A DNA stretch of 64,000 bases. Origin: Yersinia massiliensis (lineage in GTDB: Bacteria; Pseudomonadota; Gammaproteobacteria; Enterobacterales; Enterobacteriaceae). The notes below the pieces were generated by a model, which had not been told where the DNA came from, searched no databases, and saw only the letters and a list, made by a program, of their open reading frames with translations. Positions 40,618-50,639 of the stretch are shown here, piece by piece. Position numbers and translations under genes: made by a program. The stretch is taken from assembly GCF_003048255.1 (NCBI RefSeq), contig NZ_CP028487.1, positions 930,001 through 994,000 on the forward strand, given 5' to 3'. Position 1 is the first letter of the stretch; each line of letters begins with the position of its first letter.

Positions 40618-40654
40618 TGAGGCCGTAAAAACGTAGAGGGATTTGTCATCAATA

Positions 40655-40678
40655 TTGAGGCCGGATAACCGGCCTCAA
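40655..40678. terminator. Hairpin between convergent yqfA and ygfZ
   Basis: TTGAGGCCGG (40655-40664) pairs perfectly with CCGGCCTCAA (40669-40678) around an ATAA loop. No T run follows, so termination may be partial in both directions. Confidence 0.7.
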
Positions 40679-40701
40679 ACATGTGGGGCAGACGAGGGAG
40701 A

Positions 40702-41691
40702 TTACTCTTCGGTCAATGAATACGGCAATGGCTGAATAGTCAGTACGCTATCAGCATCGTCACGAACGCGCAGCACGCTGTCTGCCGCCAGATCGTTATT
40801 CAATACTGCTTGAACCCACAACTGACCATCACTGAGTTGAACGGCCGCCAATACACTGCCCGTGCGACGCCAGTTTTCACCCAATTGCCACTCTAAATCT
40901 TCACCCGCAGCCGGAACACGGCTGGCATGACCTGCAAGCCAATACAGCGCACGTTTGTTCGCGCCACGGTATTTTGCTCTGGCGACCATCTCTTGACCGG
41001 TGTAACAACCTTTGCTGAAACTGATGCCCTTCAATGCCTGAATATTCGTCGCCTGTGGAATAAATTGCGCGCTAGTATCAGCATCAATAATGGGGAAGCC
41101 CGCTTCAATATCCAAGGCTAACCACTGTTGGCTGTTATTCAATTGAGCACGATCAGCCAGTTTATCCACCAGCTGCTGCGCCTGTTCGCTATCCGTGACC
41201 AAGAGGAAACGCTCGGCAGGCAGCGAAAAATGCAACAGCGTGCTATTTCCTTGTTGTACCACCGGATGATCGGCATTAGGTAATTCAGCAAAGACTTCCG
41301 CCAACGCAGTTTTTGCCTGCGCGCCAGCGATACCGAATAAAACCGCATCAGGTTGCGCGGTGATAGCTACCTTGGAGAACACGGCATATTTCTTCAGTTC
41401 AGTTAACTGATGGTCAAGCAGACTACGGCGTTCGATATACGCCAGCCCCTCACCACGGTGAAATAGCCGCAAATCGCTCCACATCTTCCCTTTAGCATCA
41501 CAATGGGCGCAAAGAATATGCTGATCATCGGGCAGAGCATCAATATCAGCGGTCACTTGCCCTTGCAGATATTTGACTCTGTCAGCGCCGGTTAAGGTCA
41601 CCAGCGCCCAATCCTCGAGTGACATTAGCGTTAACGGCAGTTCGGAGGATGCAGCGGGCGGTTGTGCAACGAACGGAGTGTTATGTGCCAT
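40702..41691 (-). CDS. ygfZ: tRNA-modifying, folate-binding protein YgfZ
   Basis: The 329-residue protein resembles GcvT in fold and helps iron-sulfur enzymes such as MiaB. The signature [17 protein letters not shown], with Cys229, is intact. E. coli YgfZ has 326 residues. It lies divergent from sdhE with 251 bases between, and its folate link matches the nearby gcvT and ygfA. Confidence 0.95.
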   Translation of the reverse strand: MAHNTPFVAQPPAASSELPLTLMSLEDWALVTLTGADRVKYLQGQVTADIDALPDDQHILCAHCDAKGKMWSDLRLFHRGEGLAYIERRSLLDHQLTELKKYAVFSKVAITAQPDAVLFGIAGAQAKTALAEVFAELPNADHPVVQQGNSTLLHFSLPAERFLLVTDSEQAQQLVDKLADRAQLNNSQQWLALDIEAGFPIIDADTSAQFIPQATNIQALKGISFSKGCYTGQEMVARAKYRGANKRALYWLAGHASRVPAAGEDLEWQLGENWRRTGSVLAAVQLSDGQLWVQAVLNNDLAADSVLRVRDDADSVLTIQPLPYSLTEE

Positions 41692-41942
41692 TATTTACCT
41701 GCGAATTGATTGTTTGTGAAGTTAAGTGTCTGCGAAAAACTGATGCCTCAATGGTAAAATAGCCGAGTAGCTTTGCAAGCAGTTATTCCACGGATTGACC
41801 ATTATTATCCTGTCTCTGAATTCCTCTCTTTCTGAGGTACAATAGCCGCAGATTCTGTGGCGACGTGCTGAATATGTATGAAAAAACAGCACTCTAGCGC
41901 CTTTAGCCTATCAGCATCCTTCTTTGAGGAGTCAATCAGGAC

Positions 41943-42209
41943 ATGGAAATCGATAATAAAGCCCGTATTCACTGGGCATGCCGCCGTGGTATGCGTGAAC
42001 TGGATATCTCCATCATGCCATTTTTTGAATACGAATATGATGGCTTGAGTGATAGCGAGAAGCAGATTTTTATTCGGCTACTGGAATGTGATGACCCAGA
42101 CCTTTTCAATTGGCTGATGAATCATGGGGAGCCGCAGGATGACGAACTGCGTCAGATGGTGAAATTGATTCAAACGCGAAATAAAGCCCGTGGCCCAGTG
42201 GCGATGTGA
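41943..42209 (+). CDS. sdhE: FAD assembly factor SdhE
   Basis: The 88-residue protein helps attach FAD to succinate dehydrogenase and fumarate reductase flavoproteins. Its functional motif RGxxE is at residues 15-19 (RGMRE). Length matches E. coli SdhE (YgfY, 88). It overlaps the next gene ygfX by 20 bases, which suggests translational coupling. Confidence 0.96.
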   Translation: MEIDNKARIHWACRRGMRELDISIMPFFEYEYDGLSDSEKQIFIRLLECDDPDLFNWLMNHGEPQDDELRQMVKLIQTRNKARGPVAM

Positions 42210-42615
42210 CCTACGTATATCCTGGCACACTCAACTTTTCTCTTTATTGACACATGGTGTCTTGGTCATACTCACGCTGGTCGCACCCTGGCCTCAGGGT
42301 TATACCGCGCTGTGGTTAGTATTACTGACGCTGGTAGTCTTTGAGTGTATCCGCAGCCAGAAGAATATTACCTCCTGCCAAGGGGAGATCAGGCTGAAAC
42401 CCGGCAATGTGGTGCTATGGAAACGGCTTGAATGGATTGTCGTTAAGCAGCCATGGATGACCCGATATGGCGTGTTATTGCGCTTACGGCAGGCAAACAG
42501 TCGATCAACCTGTAAGCGCCTATGGCTGGCGGCTGATAGCATGTCAGAAGATGAGTGGCGGCAACTTTGCTTGCTATTGCGTCACTCCTTTGATGCGGAT
42601 GAAGGGCATACCTGA
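42190..42615 (+). CDS. ygfX: YgfX/CptA membrane protein
   Basis: The 141-residue protein, with GTG start at 42190, has an N-terminal pair of membrane helices ([33 protein letters not shown]) and a soluble end with [13 protein letters not shown], as in E. coli YgfX (135). E. coli CptA interferes with MreB and FtsZ, and sdhE (ygfY, CptB) was described as its antitoxin; that toxin role is disputed, and a role with SdhE in flavinylation has been proposed in Serratia. The stop overlaps the creB start (TGATG). Confidence 0.92.
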   Translation: MAQWRCDLRISWHTQLFSLLTHGVLVILTLVAPWPQGYTALWLVLLTLVVFECIRSQKNITSCQGEIRLKPGNVVLWKRLEWIVVKQPWMTRYGVLLRLRQANSRSTCKRLWLAADSMSEDEWRQLCLLLRHSFDADEGHT

Positions 42616-43313
42616 TGAAGCCGTTAATCTGGCTGGTGGAAGACGAGCCAAGCATTGCCGATACGCTTATTTATACGCTGGAAAGCGAAGGTTTTACCCT
42701 CCGGTGGTTTGACCGGGGGGAACCGGCGCTCGCGGCATTGGTTAACGGCCCGCCCGCATTGGCAATAGTGGATGTCGGCTTGCCCGATATCAACGGTTTT
42801 GACCTCTGCCGCCGTCTCTTGGCGCAGGTACCAGAGTTACCGGTGGTCTTTTTGACCGCCCGTAGTGAAGAGCTGGATCGGATTATCGGTTTGGAAATTG
42901 GTGCCGACGATTATATTGCTAAACCGTTCTCACCCCGCGAAGTGAGCGCCAGAGTACGCACCGTTTTGCGCCGTTTGCAGAAGTCACAAATGCTATCTGC
43001 CCCTACAGCACTCCATCAATTTGGTCATTTCACCCTCGATGAAGCAGGCGCGCGCGTGACCTATCATCAACAGGTATTGTGGCTCACACGCTATGAATAC
43101 TTACTGCTGAAAACACTACTGCTGGCTCCTGAGCGCATCTATTCACGCCAACAACTGATGGATATTGTTTGGGCGCAGGCGGAAGAGAGCCAAGACCGCA
43201 CTGTCGATACCCATATCAAGACACTGCGCTCAAAACTGCGTATGGCTTACGATGAAGAATCGCCCATCCGCACCCATCGCGGGCTAGGCTATAGCCTGAC
43301 ATATCAACCTTAA
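42615..43313 (+). CDS. creB: Response regulator CreB
   Basis: The 232-residue OmpR-family regulator has a receiver with the phospho-acceptor Asp53 (AIVDVGLPD) and Lys103 (YIAKPFSP), then a winged helix ending in RTHRGLGYSL. It is linked to creC, and the cre tag before creD is the recognised CreB binding site, so the assignment is strong. It overlaps ygfX at TGATG; 38 bases lead to creC. creA, which precedes creB in E. coli, is absent. Confidence 0.94.
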   Translation: MKPLIWLVEDEPSIADTLIYTLESEGFTLRWFDRGEPALAALVNGPPALAIVDVGLPDINGFDLCRRLLAQVPELPVVFLTARSEELDRIIGLEIGADDYIAKPFSPREVSARVRTVLRRLQKSQMLSAPTALHQFGHFTLDEAGARVTYHQQVLWLTRYEYLLLKTLLLAPERIYSRQQLMDIVWAQAEESQDRTVDTHIKTLRSKLRMAYDEESPIRTHRGLGYSLTYQP

Positions 43314-43351
43314 GTTACCGATGATGAGCCATTGCCCATGAGCTATTTATT

Positions 43352-44779
43352 ATGAAAATCGGTATCCGACTGTTGCTAGGCTATTTTCTGATCGTGGCTA
43401 TTGCGGGTTACTTTGTGATTCGCATTTTTGTGCAGGAAGTTAAACCGGGTGTGCGGCGAGCTACCGAAGGCACATTGGTGGATACCGCGACCTTATTGGC
43501 CCAGTTTGCTCGGCAGGACATGTTGCAAGACAAGGTTGCAGGCGGCCAGTTAGCACAAGCCTTTGCATCGCTGAATTTACGGCCGATCGGGGCCAATATT
43601 GAAGGTATTCGCAAGGATCGTAACGAATATCGGGTCTATCTAACCGATGCTAATGGGCAAGTCATTTTTGATTCCTCCGGCAAAGCGGTGGGGCAAGATT
43701 ATTCACGCTGGAATGACGTATGGTTAACGCTGCGCGGCGAATATGGCGCGCGCAGTAGCCGCACTGACCCCAATGATGAGCAAAGTTCGGTGATGTATGT
43801 CGCCGCGCCGGTCATGGTTGATAATAAAATTATGGGTGTGCTTAGCGTAGGGAAACCCAATATATCGATGGCACCGGTCATCAAACGCAGTGAACGTAAA
43901 ATCTTGTTAGCTGGCGGCGTGTTATTGGGTATTGCGCTATTAATCGGGTTGGGCTTTGTTTGGTGGATCAACCGTGCAATCGGTAAATTGGTCAACTATG
44001 CCGAACAAGTCGCACAGGGACAGCCCGCCGCGTTACCGGCAATGGGGAGCAGCGAGCTCAATGACTTGGCGCAGGCATTAGAAAGCATGCGTCTGAAATT
44101 GGACGGTAAAGCCTATATCGAACAATACGTTCACACGTTAACTCATGAACTGAAAAGCCCGTTGGCGGCCATTACCGGCGCGGCTGAGTTATTGCGGGAG
44201 TCCCCGCCGCCGGCCACGGCCCAGCGTTTTCTGCTCAATATTGAGCAGCAAAGTGCGCGTATCCAACAGTTAGTCGATAAAATGCTGATTCAGGCACGGT
44301 TAGAGAGCCGAGTCGACCTGCAACTTTCCCCGTTGGAGATCAGTCCGATATTGCAGCAAGCCTTTAATGGCAAAGAGGCTCAGGCGGTCAGCCGTGGTAT
44401 TGACTTGCGCTTTTTGGGCGCAGATAGCGCGATGATAACGGGTGATGCCTTATTGCTGAGTCAAGCACTGAGTAATCTTATTGATAATGCACTGGATTTT
44501 ACGCCTGAAGGGGGCGAAGTGACATTGCACGGTGAGCGGCGAGCGAATGACTATGCCATTACGGTTGAAGACAGTGGCAGTGGTATTCCCGAATATGCCC
44601 AAGCGCGGATCTTTGACCGTTTTTATTCACTGCCCAGAGCCAACACCCCTAAAAGCACGGGGCTGGGGCTAAATTTTGTTCGCGAGGTCGCGGCAATTCA
44701 TCGAGGCACTATTTCGCTGGAAAACCGCCAGCCACAAGGCGTAACCGCCCGCTTGATGTTACCGCGAGATAATGTTTAA
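43352..44779 (+). CDS. creC: Sensor histidine kinase CreC
   Basis: The 475-residue inner membrane kinase has an N-terminal membrane segment (residues 5-25), a periplasmic sensor part, a second segment near residues 185-207, a HAMP-like linker and the kinase core with phospho-acceptor His265 in THELKSPLAAI. The ATP-binding part includes LIDNALDFT and the G box GLGLNFV. E. coli CreC responds to carbon source and growth conditions. Confidence 0.94.
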   Translation: MKIGIRLLLGYFLIVAIAGYFVIRIFVQEVKPGVRRATEGTLVDTATLLAQFARQDMLQDKVAGGQLAQAFASLNLRPIGANIEGIRKDRNEYRVYLTDANGQVIFDSSGKAVGQDYSRWNDVWLTLRGEYGARSSRTDPNDEQSSVMYVAAPVMVDNKIMGVLSVGKPNISMAPVIKRSERKILLAGGVLLGIALLIGLGFVWWINRAIGKLVNYAEQVAQGQPAALPAMGSSELNDLAQALESMRLKLDGKAYIEQYVHTLTHELKSPLAAITGAAELLRESPPPATAQRFLLNIEQQSARIQQLVDKMLIQARLESRVDLQLSPLEISPILQQAFNGKEAQAVSRGIDLRFLGADSAMITGDALLLSQALSNLIDNALDFTPEGGEVTLHGERRANDYAITVEDSGSGIPEYAQARIFDRFYSLPRANTPKSTGLGLNFVREVAAIHRGTISLENRQPQGVTARLMLPRDNV

Positions 44780-44787
44780 CGGCTGAC

Positions 44788-44803
44788 TTCACGCTCACTT
44801 CAC
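44788..44803 (+). promoter_or_regulatory. cre tag (CreB binding site) upstream of creD
   Basis: TTCAC at 44788-44792, six bases, then TTCAC at 44799-44803 is exactly the TTCAC-N6-TTCAC sequence bound by CreB. Two more adjacent TTCAC copies are at 44820-44829. creD is a classical CreB target. Confidence 0.85.
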
Positions 44804-44870
44804 ATAACCTCATTCTCCTTTCACTTCACGTCGTTAGGCTGCTCTCCTGACCTTAAAAGGAGTGCAAGTC

Positions 44871-46295
44871 ATGTTTAAATCCGTTCTGTTTTGGAAAATA
44901 GCCACATTGCTGGGCTTAATTTTGTTGATGATGATCCCCAAAGAGATGTTGTTGAATGTTATCGACGAGCGTAGCGGCTATCGCCAAAGTGTGATTGATA
45001 AAGTTAGCGATAGCACCAGCCGAGCGCAGAAAATTCTAGGCCCATTAATTGTGGTGCCTTATAGCGAATGGGTGGAAACCGAAGTTGACGGCAAAAAACA
45101 GGGGCGGCGTGTCTATCATCACCGCTATTTATTGCCTGAAGTCATGACCGTCAAAGGTGCGCCAAATGTTGATGTTCGCCAACTTGGGATTTATAAAGCT
45201 CAGGTATATCAGGGTGAATTCTATTTTCATGGTCAATTCGAGCCTTCATCACTAGATGATTTGGCACGCGAAGGCGTCATTATTGGGGCACCATCGCTAG
45301 TATTGGCATTAAGTGATTCGCGGGGCATTCAGCAGATTTCGCCACTGACGTTGGGCAGTGAAAAAATGAACTTTGAACCTGGGGCGTTTATGGGGAGAGG
45401 TGGCGCGCAAGGAGTTCATGTGCCGCTGACTTTGGCGCAGATCCAGCAGGGTAAATTTGATATTGATTTTAAGTTGACCCTGATTGGTACCAACAGCCTT
45501 TCAGTCGTCCCTGTTGGGCGTAACAGCGAACTGACGTTACAGAGTAACTGGCCACATCCTAACTTTATCGGCGAATTCCTGCCGATGCAGCGCAAAGTTG
45601 ATGAAAATGGTTTTCGTGCCCATTGGAGTAGTAACTGGCTGGCTAACAGCATGAATATCAATTTTGCGAGCGATAACTCCCGCCTTGATTTCAATGATTT
45701 ACCAGCGTTTAACACCAGTCTCATTGAGCCAGTTGACCATTATCAACTGACGGCAAGGGCGATCAAATATGCCATTTTGTTTATCGGCCTGACATTTTTC
45801 AGTTTCTTCCTGTTTGAAAGCTTAACGTCACTGCGCGTCCATCCGATTCAATATCTGTTGGTTGGCGCGGCGTTAGTCTTGTTCTATCTGATGTTATTGG
45901 CGTTCGCTGAGCATCTTGGTTTCACGCTGGCGTATATCATCGCTAGCCTGAGTTGTAGCGCTTTGATTGCCATTTATCTGAGTGCTGTATTGGGTGGGTG
46001 GTTGCGGGGCATGTGTTTTGCAGCGGGGTTATTACTGCTTTACGGCGTGTTGTATGGTTTGCTGCAATCAGAAGACAATGCGCTGTTACTGGGGGCTGGG
46101 TTGCTGTTTATCGTTCTGGCGGCTGTCATGATCCTGACTCGCCAATTGGACTGGTATCAGGTGGCTTCAGCGCAACGTTTGACCGGGACACAAAGCCGCG
46201 AAACAACGGTGCCAGAAACGGCTGGGGAAGAAATGTCGATAGACCCAATTCCCGCAGGCGGCGGTTCACAAGATAAATTCCGTTTGTGGAAGTAA
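44871..46295 (+). CDS. creD: Inner membrane protein CreD
   Basis: The 474-residue protein starts at 44871 after AAGGAG at a normal distance. It has one membrane segment at the N-terminus (SVLFWKIATLLGLILLMM), a large periplasmic domain and about five membrane segments in the second half. CreD is the main output of the CreBC system and affects envelope and beta-lactam phenotypes; its mechanism is unknown. The last 45 residues are an unusual hydrophilic tail. It follows the cre tag. Confidence 0.92.
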   Translation: MFKSVLFWKIATLLGLILLMMIPKEMLLNVIDERSGYRQSVIDKVSDSTSRAQKILGPLIVVPYSEWVETEVDGKKQGRRVYHHRYLLPEVMTVKGAPNVDVRQLGIYKAQVYQGEFYFHGQFEPSSLDDLAREGVIIGAPSLVLALSDSRGIQQISPLTLGSEKMNFEPGAFMGRGGAQGVHVPLTLAQIQQGKFDIDFKLTLIGTNSLSVVPVGRNSELTLQSNWPHPNFIGEFLPMQRKVDENGFRAHWSSNWLANSMNINFASDNSRLDFNDLPAFNTSLIEPVDHYQLTARAIKYAILFIGLTFFSFFLFESLTSLRVHPIQYLLVGAALVLFYLMLLAFAEHLGFTLAYIIASLSCSALIAIYLSAVLGGWLRGMCFAAGLLLLYGVLYGLLQSEDNALLLGAGLLFIVLAAVMILTRQLDWYQVASAQRLTGTQSRETTVPETAGEEMSIDPIPAGGGSQDKFRLWK

Positions 46296-46337
46296 GCGCG
46301 TGTGGCAACGGTATTGAAGTGAAACAGCATTGAAGTA

Positions 46338-46364
46338 AAACGGGCATACTTGCTGCCCGTTTAT
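46338..46364. terminator. Terminator between creD and fldB
   Basis: AAACGGGCA (46338-46346) pairs with TGCCCGTTT (46354-46362). Both flanks are A/T-rich, so it can work for both convergent genes. Confidence 0.82.
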
Positions 46365-46385
46365 CTCATTCTCAACACCATTAGG

Positions 46386-46904
46386 CTAAAGCAGCGCATC
46401 CATTTCTAACAGAATCTGCTCACACCATTGCTCAATCCGCGCCTCACTTAAATCGTACTGATTGACCTCATCGAGTGCCAAACCGACAAAGTGCTCGCCA
46501 TCAGCGCTAAGGGGCTTCGGACTGGTAAATTCAAATCCCTCGGTGGGCCAAAAACCAATAAATTTCACACCCAGCGGGGCAATATGGTCATGTAGCATGC
46601 CAAGGGCATCTAAAAACCATTCGCTATAACCGAATTGATCACCCATGCCATACATGGCAACAATCTTTCCCTTAAGATCAAGCTGCGTTAATTGCGGCCA
46701 AACGGCTTCCCAATCCTCCTGCAATTCGCCGAAATCCCAAGTCGGTATCCCCAAAATTAGGATGGAATACTCTTCCATCACGCGGGGACTGACATCCTTC
46801 AGATTGTGGAGGTCGACCAAATCTTCACCGAGAATATCGCGGATTTTTTCTGCCACCATCTCGGTGTAACAGGTGCTGGAGCCGTAAAAGAGACCAATCT
46901 TCAT
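46386..46904 (-). CDS. fldB: Flavodoxin 2
   Basis: The start at 46904 ([16 protein letters not shown]) gives 172 residues (E. coli FldB 173). The FMN phosphate loop is SSTCYTE, and the aromatic FMN contacts lie in [14 protein letters not shown] and [12 protein letters not shown]. It is a cytosolic electron carrier induced by SoxRS in E. coli. The frame stays open upstream without similarity. It diverges from xerD. Confidence 0.95.
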   Translation of the reverse strand: MKIGLFYGSSTCYTEMVAEKIRDILGEDLVDLHNLKDVSPRVMEEYSILILGIPTWDFGELQEDWEAVWPQLTQLDLKGKIVAMYGMGDQFGYSEWFLDALGMLHDHIAPLGVKFIGFWPTEGFEFTSPKPLSADGEHFVGLALDEVNQYDLSEARIEQWCEQILLEMDALL

Positions 46905-47010
46905 GATGTATAGCCATAGCATTACTAATAAGGTATAGCATCGAGTGTACCAGATTTGTCCTGTCATCAGGCATAATGGCGGCTGAGTTCAATCAATGAG
47001 AGCAATCGCG

Positions 47011-47910
47011 ATGCAGCAGCAAAATAATCCCCTGATTGAACAGTTTCTAGATGCGCTGTGGCTGGAGCGGAATTTGGCAGAAAATACACTGGCCTCATAC
47101 CGTTTGGATTTACATGCATTAACCGGATGGCTGGAACACCACGGCAGTGATTTAATGCGCGCCGGTTCGCAGGACTTGCAATCTTTCCTTGCTGAGCGTG
47201 TTGAGGGTGGATATAAAGCCACCAGTTCTGCTCGTTTACTGAGTGCGATGCGGCGGTTATTTCAATATTTATATCGCGAAAAATTACGCGATGATGACCC
47301 AACTGCGCTGCTGTCATCCCCTAAACTGCCGCAGCGTTTACCGAAAGATTTAAGTGAAGCACAGGTTGATGCGTTGCTTAACTCCCCCAATATTGATATC
47401 CCGCTGGAATTGCGTGATAAAGCGATGCTAGAAGTACTCTATGCTACTGGTTTGCGGGTATCTGAACTGGTTGGCCTGACCATCAGCGACGTGAGTCTGC
47501 GCCAAGGTGTCGTGCGGGTTATCGGTAAAGGCAATAAAGAGCGGCTCGTGCCTTTGGGCGAAGAAGCCGTTTATTGGATTGAGAATTATATGGAACACGG
47601 GCGACCGTGGCTAATCAATGGTCAGTCGCTGGATGTGCTCTTCCCCAGCAACCGCTGCCAACAAATGACCCGCCAGACTTTCTGGCATCGCATCAAACAC
47701 TATGCGATCCTTGCGGGTATAGATAGTGAACGGCTTTCACCCCACGTATTGCGGCATGCTTTTGCCACGCACCTGTTGAATCATGGTGCGGACCTACGTG
47801 TGGTACAAATGTTATTGGGCCACAGTGATCTGTCGACGACCCAAATATATACCCATGTAGCCACTGAACGTTTGAAGCAGCTACATCAACAGCATCATCC
47901 GCGCGCTTAA
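47011..47910 (+). CDS. xerD: Site-specific tyrosine recombinase XerD
   Basis: The start at 47011 gives 299 residues; an earlier ATG at 46996 is possible. XerD with XerC resolves chromosome dimers at dif. The catalytic residues are present: Arg149 in TGLRVSEL, the HxxR motif in SPHVLRHAF, the His in LLGHSDLS and the Tyr nucleophile near residue 280 in TTQIYTHVA. With this start Arg149 is one residue from the E. coli Arg148, which supports it. It heads xerD-dsbC-recJ. Confidence 0.97.
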   Translation: MQQQNNPLIEQFLDALWLERNLAENTLASYRLDLHALTGWLEHHGSDLMRAGSQDLQSFLAERVEGGYKATSSARLLSAMRRLFQYLYREKLRDDDPTALLSSPKLPQRLPKDLSEAQVDALLNSPNIDIPLELRDKAMLEVLYATGLRVSELVGLTISDVSLRQGVVRVIGKGNKERLVPLGEEAVYWIENYMEHGRPWLINGQSLDVLFPSNRCQQMTRQTFWHRIKHYAILAGIDSERLSPHVLRHAFATHLLNHGADLRVVQMLLGHSDLSTTQIYTHVATERLKQLHQQHHPRA

Positions 47911-47940
47911 TCGTCGCGTGGAAAAGGATAGGATTTTTAT

Positions 47941-48657
47941 ATGAAAAAAAGTTTATTACTGTTGCCGATGTTAATCGCGGCCCTCACTGGTTTGGCTCAT
48001 GCTGACGAAACCGCTATCCAGCAAACACTGAAAAAATTAGATATTCAGCATGCGGATATCCAACCATCGCCGATCCCCGGTTTAAGTACGGTAATGACTG
48101 AAAGTGGCGTGCTCTATATGTCTGCCGACGGTAAGCACCTGTTGCAAGGGCCGTTGTATGACGTTAGTGGTACCCAGCCTGTTAATGTGACCAATCAATC
48201 GTTAGTGAAAAGAATGGAAGCATTGAGCAGCGAAATGATTGTGTACAAAGCGCCGCAGGAAAAGCATGTGGTGACGGTGTTTACTGACATTACCTGTGGC
48301 TACTGCCATAAATTACATGAGCAGATGAAAGACTATAACGCACTGGGGATTACCGTGCGCTACCTAGCTTTCCCACGTCAGGGGCTAAGTTCTCAAGCAG
48401 AGAAAGACATGCGTTCCATCTGGTGTATGGCTGATCGTAACAAAGCATTCGATGAAGCGATGAAAGGTACTGAGATCTCGCCAGCGACCTGCAAAACGGA
48501 TATCAGCAAGCATTACCAGCTAGGTGTGCAGTTTGGTATTCAAGGAACACCAGCTATTGTGCTGCAAAATGGCACCGTTGTTCCGGGGTATATGGAACCC
48601 AAAGAGATGTTACAGGTGCTGAATAAGCATCAGGCTTCCTCAAAAGCAGCGGATTAA
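47941..48657 (+). CDS. dsbC: Thiol:disulfide interchange protein DsbC
   Basis: The 238-residue periplasmic disulfide isomerase has a signal peptide (residues 1-21, ending LAHA) and the active-site Cys119-Gly-Tyr-Cys122. The C-terminal thioredoxin domain has the cis-Pro in IQGTPAIV. A second cysteine pair at CMADRNKAF...CKTD is conserved in the family. The recJ start is six bases after its stop. Confidence 0.97.
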   Translation: MKKSLLLLPMLIAALTGLAHADETAIQQTLKKLDIQHADIQPSPIPGLSTVMTESGVLYMSADGKHLLQGPLYDVSGTQPVNVTNQSLVKRMEALSSEMIVYKAPQEKHVVTVFTDITCGYCHKLHEQMKDYNALGITVRYLAFPRQGLSSQAEKDMRSIWCMADRNKAFDEAMKGTEISPATCKTDISKHYQLGVQFGIQGTPAIVLQNGTVVPGYMEPKEMLQVLNKHQASSKAAD

Positions 48658-48663
48658 TCCCCC

Positions 48664-50397
48664 GTGACATTGAAAACTCAACTTCGTCGTCGTGAAGAAG
48701 TGGATGGCAGCCATTTGCCTGAACAATTGCATCCTCTGTTACGCCGCCTTTATGCCAGCCGTGGTGTGACAAGTTCAGAAGAACTAGAGCGCGGTGTCAA
48801 GGGGCTGCTGGCATGGCAGCAACTCGACGGCATTGATGCGGGTGTCACCCTATTGCAACAGGCTCTGGCTGATCGTCGGCGCATCGTGATCGTCGGCGAT
48901 TTTGATGCTGATGGTGCGACCAGCACGGCACTGGCCGTGCTGGCGTTGCGCAGCATGGGTGGCAGTAATATTGATTACTTAGTGCCAAATCGTTTTGACG
49001 ATGGCTACGGGCTTAGCCCTGAAGTCGTCGAGCAAGTTGCCGCCCTTGGCGCGGAACTGATTGTCACGGTAGATAACGGTATTTCCTCCCACGCAGGGGT
49101 GGACTTGGCACATGCCAAGGGCATTCAAGTGCTGGTTACCGATCATCATTTACCCGGTGAAACGCTGCCCGCGGCTGAGGCCATCATTAACCCCAATTTA
49201 GCCGGTTGCGATTTTCTGTCTAAATCTCTCGCGGGGGTTGGTGTCACTTTTTATCTGATGTTGGCATTACGTACTCGCCTCAGAGATAGTGGCTGGTTTG
49301 AGCAACGTGCGCTAGCTGTCCCCAATTTAGCGGAATTGCTGGATTTAGTTGCATTGGGCACTGTCGCCGATGTGGTGCCACTGGATGCCAATAATCGCAT
49401 ATTGGTACATCAAGGTCTTAGCCGTATTCGTGCAGGGAAATGCCGCCCAGGGATCCGCGCATTACTGGAAGTGGCGAACCGTGACGCCAGACAGTTAGCC
49501 GCCAATGACTTGGGCTTTTCTCTCGGCCCCAGACTGAATGCAGCAGGGCGTTTGGATGATATGTCTATTGGGGTGGCGCTGTTGCTCAGTGACGACATTG
49601 CGCAGGCTCGCGCACTGGCAATCGATCTTGATAGCCTCAATCAGACTCGCCGCGAGATAGAGCAAGGTATGCAGGTCGAAGCCCTGCAACTGTGTGACCA
49701 ACTGGAGCGCACCAGTACTGAGTTACCTTACGGTATCGCGATGTATCACCCCGAGTGGCATCAAGGTGTGGTGGGTATTTTAGCCTCACGGATTAAAGAA
49801 CGTTTTCATCGGCCCGTGATTGCATTTGCCCCTGCAGGAGAGGGTTTACTAAAAGGCTCAGGACGCAGCGTAGCGGGGTTACATATGCGTGATGCCCTTG
49901 AACGCCTCGATACTTTAAACCCTGGCTTGATTCTGAAGTTTGGCGGACATGCTATGGCGGCAGGATTATCGCTAGAGCAGGACAAATTTGATGAATTTCG
50001 GCAATGTTTCGCTGATTTAGTCGGTGAGTGGATGGATGCTTCACAATTAGAAGGCGTAGTCTGGTCTGATGGTGAACTGAAAGGCAACGATTTATCGATT
50101 GAAACGGCAGAGTTGCTTCGCGATGGCGGCCCTTGGGGGCAATCATTCCCAGAACCCACTTTTGATGGCAGATTCCGCATTTTACAACAGCGGCTAGTGG
50201 GGGAGCGGCATCTGAAACTTATGGTTGAACCATTAGATGGCGGGCCTTTGCTCGATGGCATCGCGTTTAATATTGATACGACGTTATGGCCTGACAGCAG
50301 CGTGCGTGAAGTTAAGCTCGCGTATAAGCTCGATATTAATGAGTTTCGCGGTAACCGCAGTGTCCAGTTGCTGATCCAACATTTGTGGCCTTATTAG
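48664..50397 (+). CDS. recJ: Single-strand-specific exonuclease RecJ
   Basis: The 577-residue DHH-family 5'-3' exonuclease acts in recombination and mismatch repair. It has a GTG start six bases after dsbC. Motifs are DFDADGATST, VTVDNGISS, and the DHH triplet in VTDHHLPGE; the DHHA1 domain has GGHAMAAG. Length equals E. coli RecJ (577). Confidence 0.97.
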   Translation: MTLKTQLRRREEVDGSHLPEQLHPLLRRLYASRGVTSSEELERGVKGLLAWQQLDGIDAGVTLLQQALADRRRIVIVGDFDADGATSTALAVLALRSMGGSNIDYLVPNRFDDGYGLSPEVVEQVAALGAELIVTVDNGISSHAGVDLAHAKGIQVLVTDHHLPGETLPAAEAIINPNLAGCDFLSKSLAGVGVTFYLMLALRTRLRDSGWFEQRALAVPNLAELLDLVALGTVADVVPLDANNRILVHQGLSRIRAGKCRPGIRALLEVANRDARQLAANDLGFSLGPRLNAAGRLDDMSIGVALLLSDDIAQARALAIDLDSLNQTRREIEQGMQVEALQLCDQLERTSTELPYGIAMYHPEWHQGVVGILASRIKERFHRPVIAFAPAGEGLLKGSGRSVAGLHMRDALERLDTLNPGLILKFGGHAMAAGLSLEQDKFDEFRQCFADLVGEWMDASQLEGVVWSDGELKGNDLSIETAELLRDGGPWGQSFPEPTFDGRFRILQQRLVGERHLKLMVEPLDGGPLLDGIAFNIDTTLWPDSSVREVKLAYKLDINEFRGNRSVQLLIQHLWPY

Positions 50398-50445
50398 TTC
50401 GCCTCGCGTTTAGCTCACACTAAATGAGTTCATCGCGAGTGAAGC

Positions 50446-50475
50446 CCAAATCACGGGTATTCATCCGTGATTTGG
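50446..50475. terminator. Hairpin downstream of recJ
   Basis: CCAAATCACGG (50446-50456) and CCGTGATTTGG (50465-50475) form an 11-bp perfect stem. No T run follows, so it may be a stability or partial terminator structure. Confidence 0.6.
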
Positions 50476-50502
50476 TGCAAGGCGGGCTGTTATTCCGACA
50501 GC

Positions 50503-50544
50503 CATGACCGGTACGCAGGAAATCATGGTCGGTACGCAGGAAAT
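50503..50544. repeat. 21-bp tandem duplication upstream of prfB
   Basis: Units 50503-50523 and 50524-50544 lie head to tail and differ at two positions (ACC against GTC). Both contain GGTACGCAGGAAAT. Confidence 0.85.
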
Positions 50545-50639
50545 ATAGTCAACTTGCTATAAACCGTGGTTAAGATCCGTTAGAATTACCGGTTCTAATG
50601 ACACTCCGTCATCGACGACTCAACGTAAGACTTTAAATC

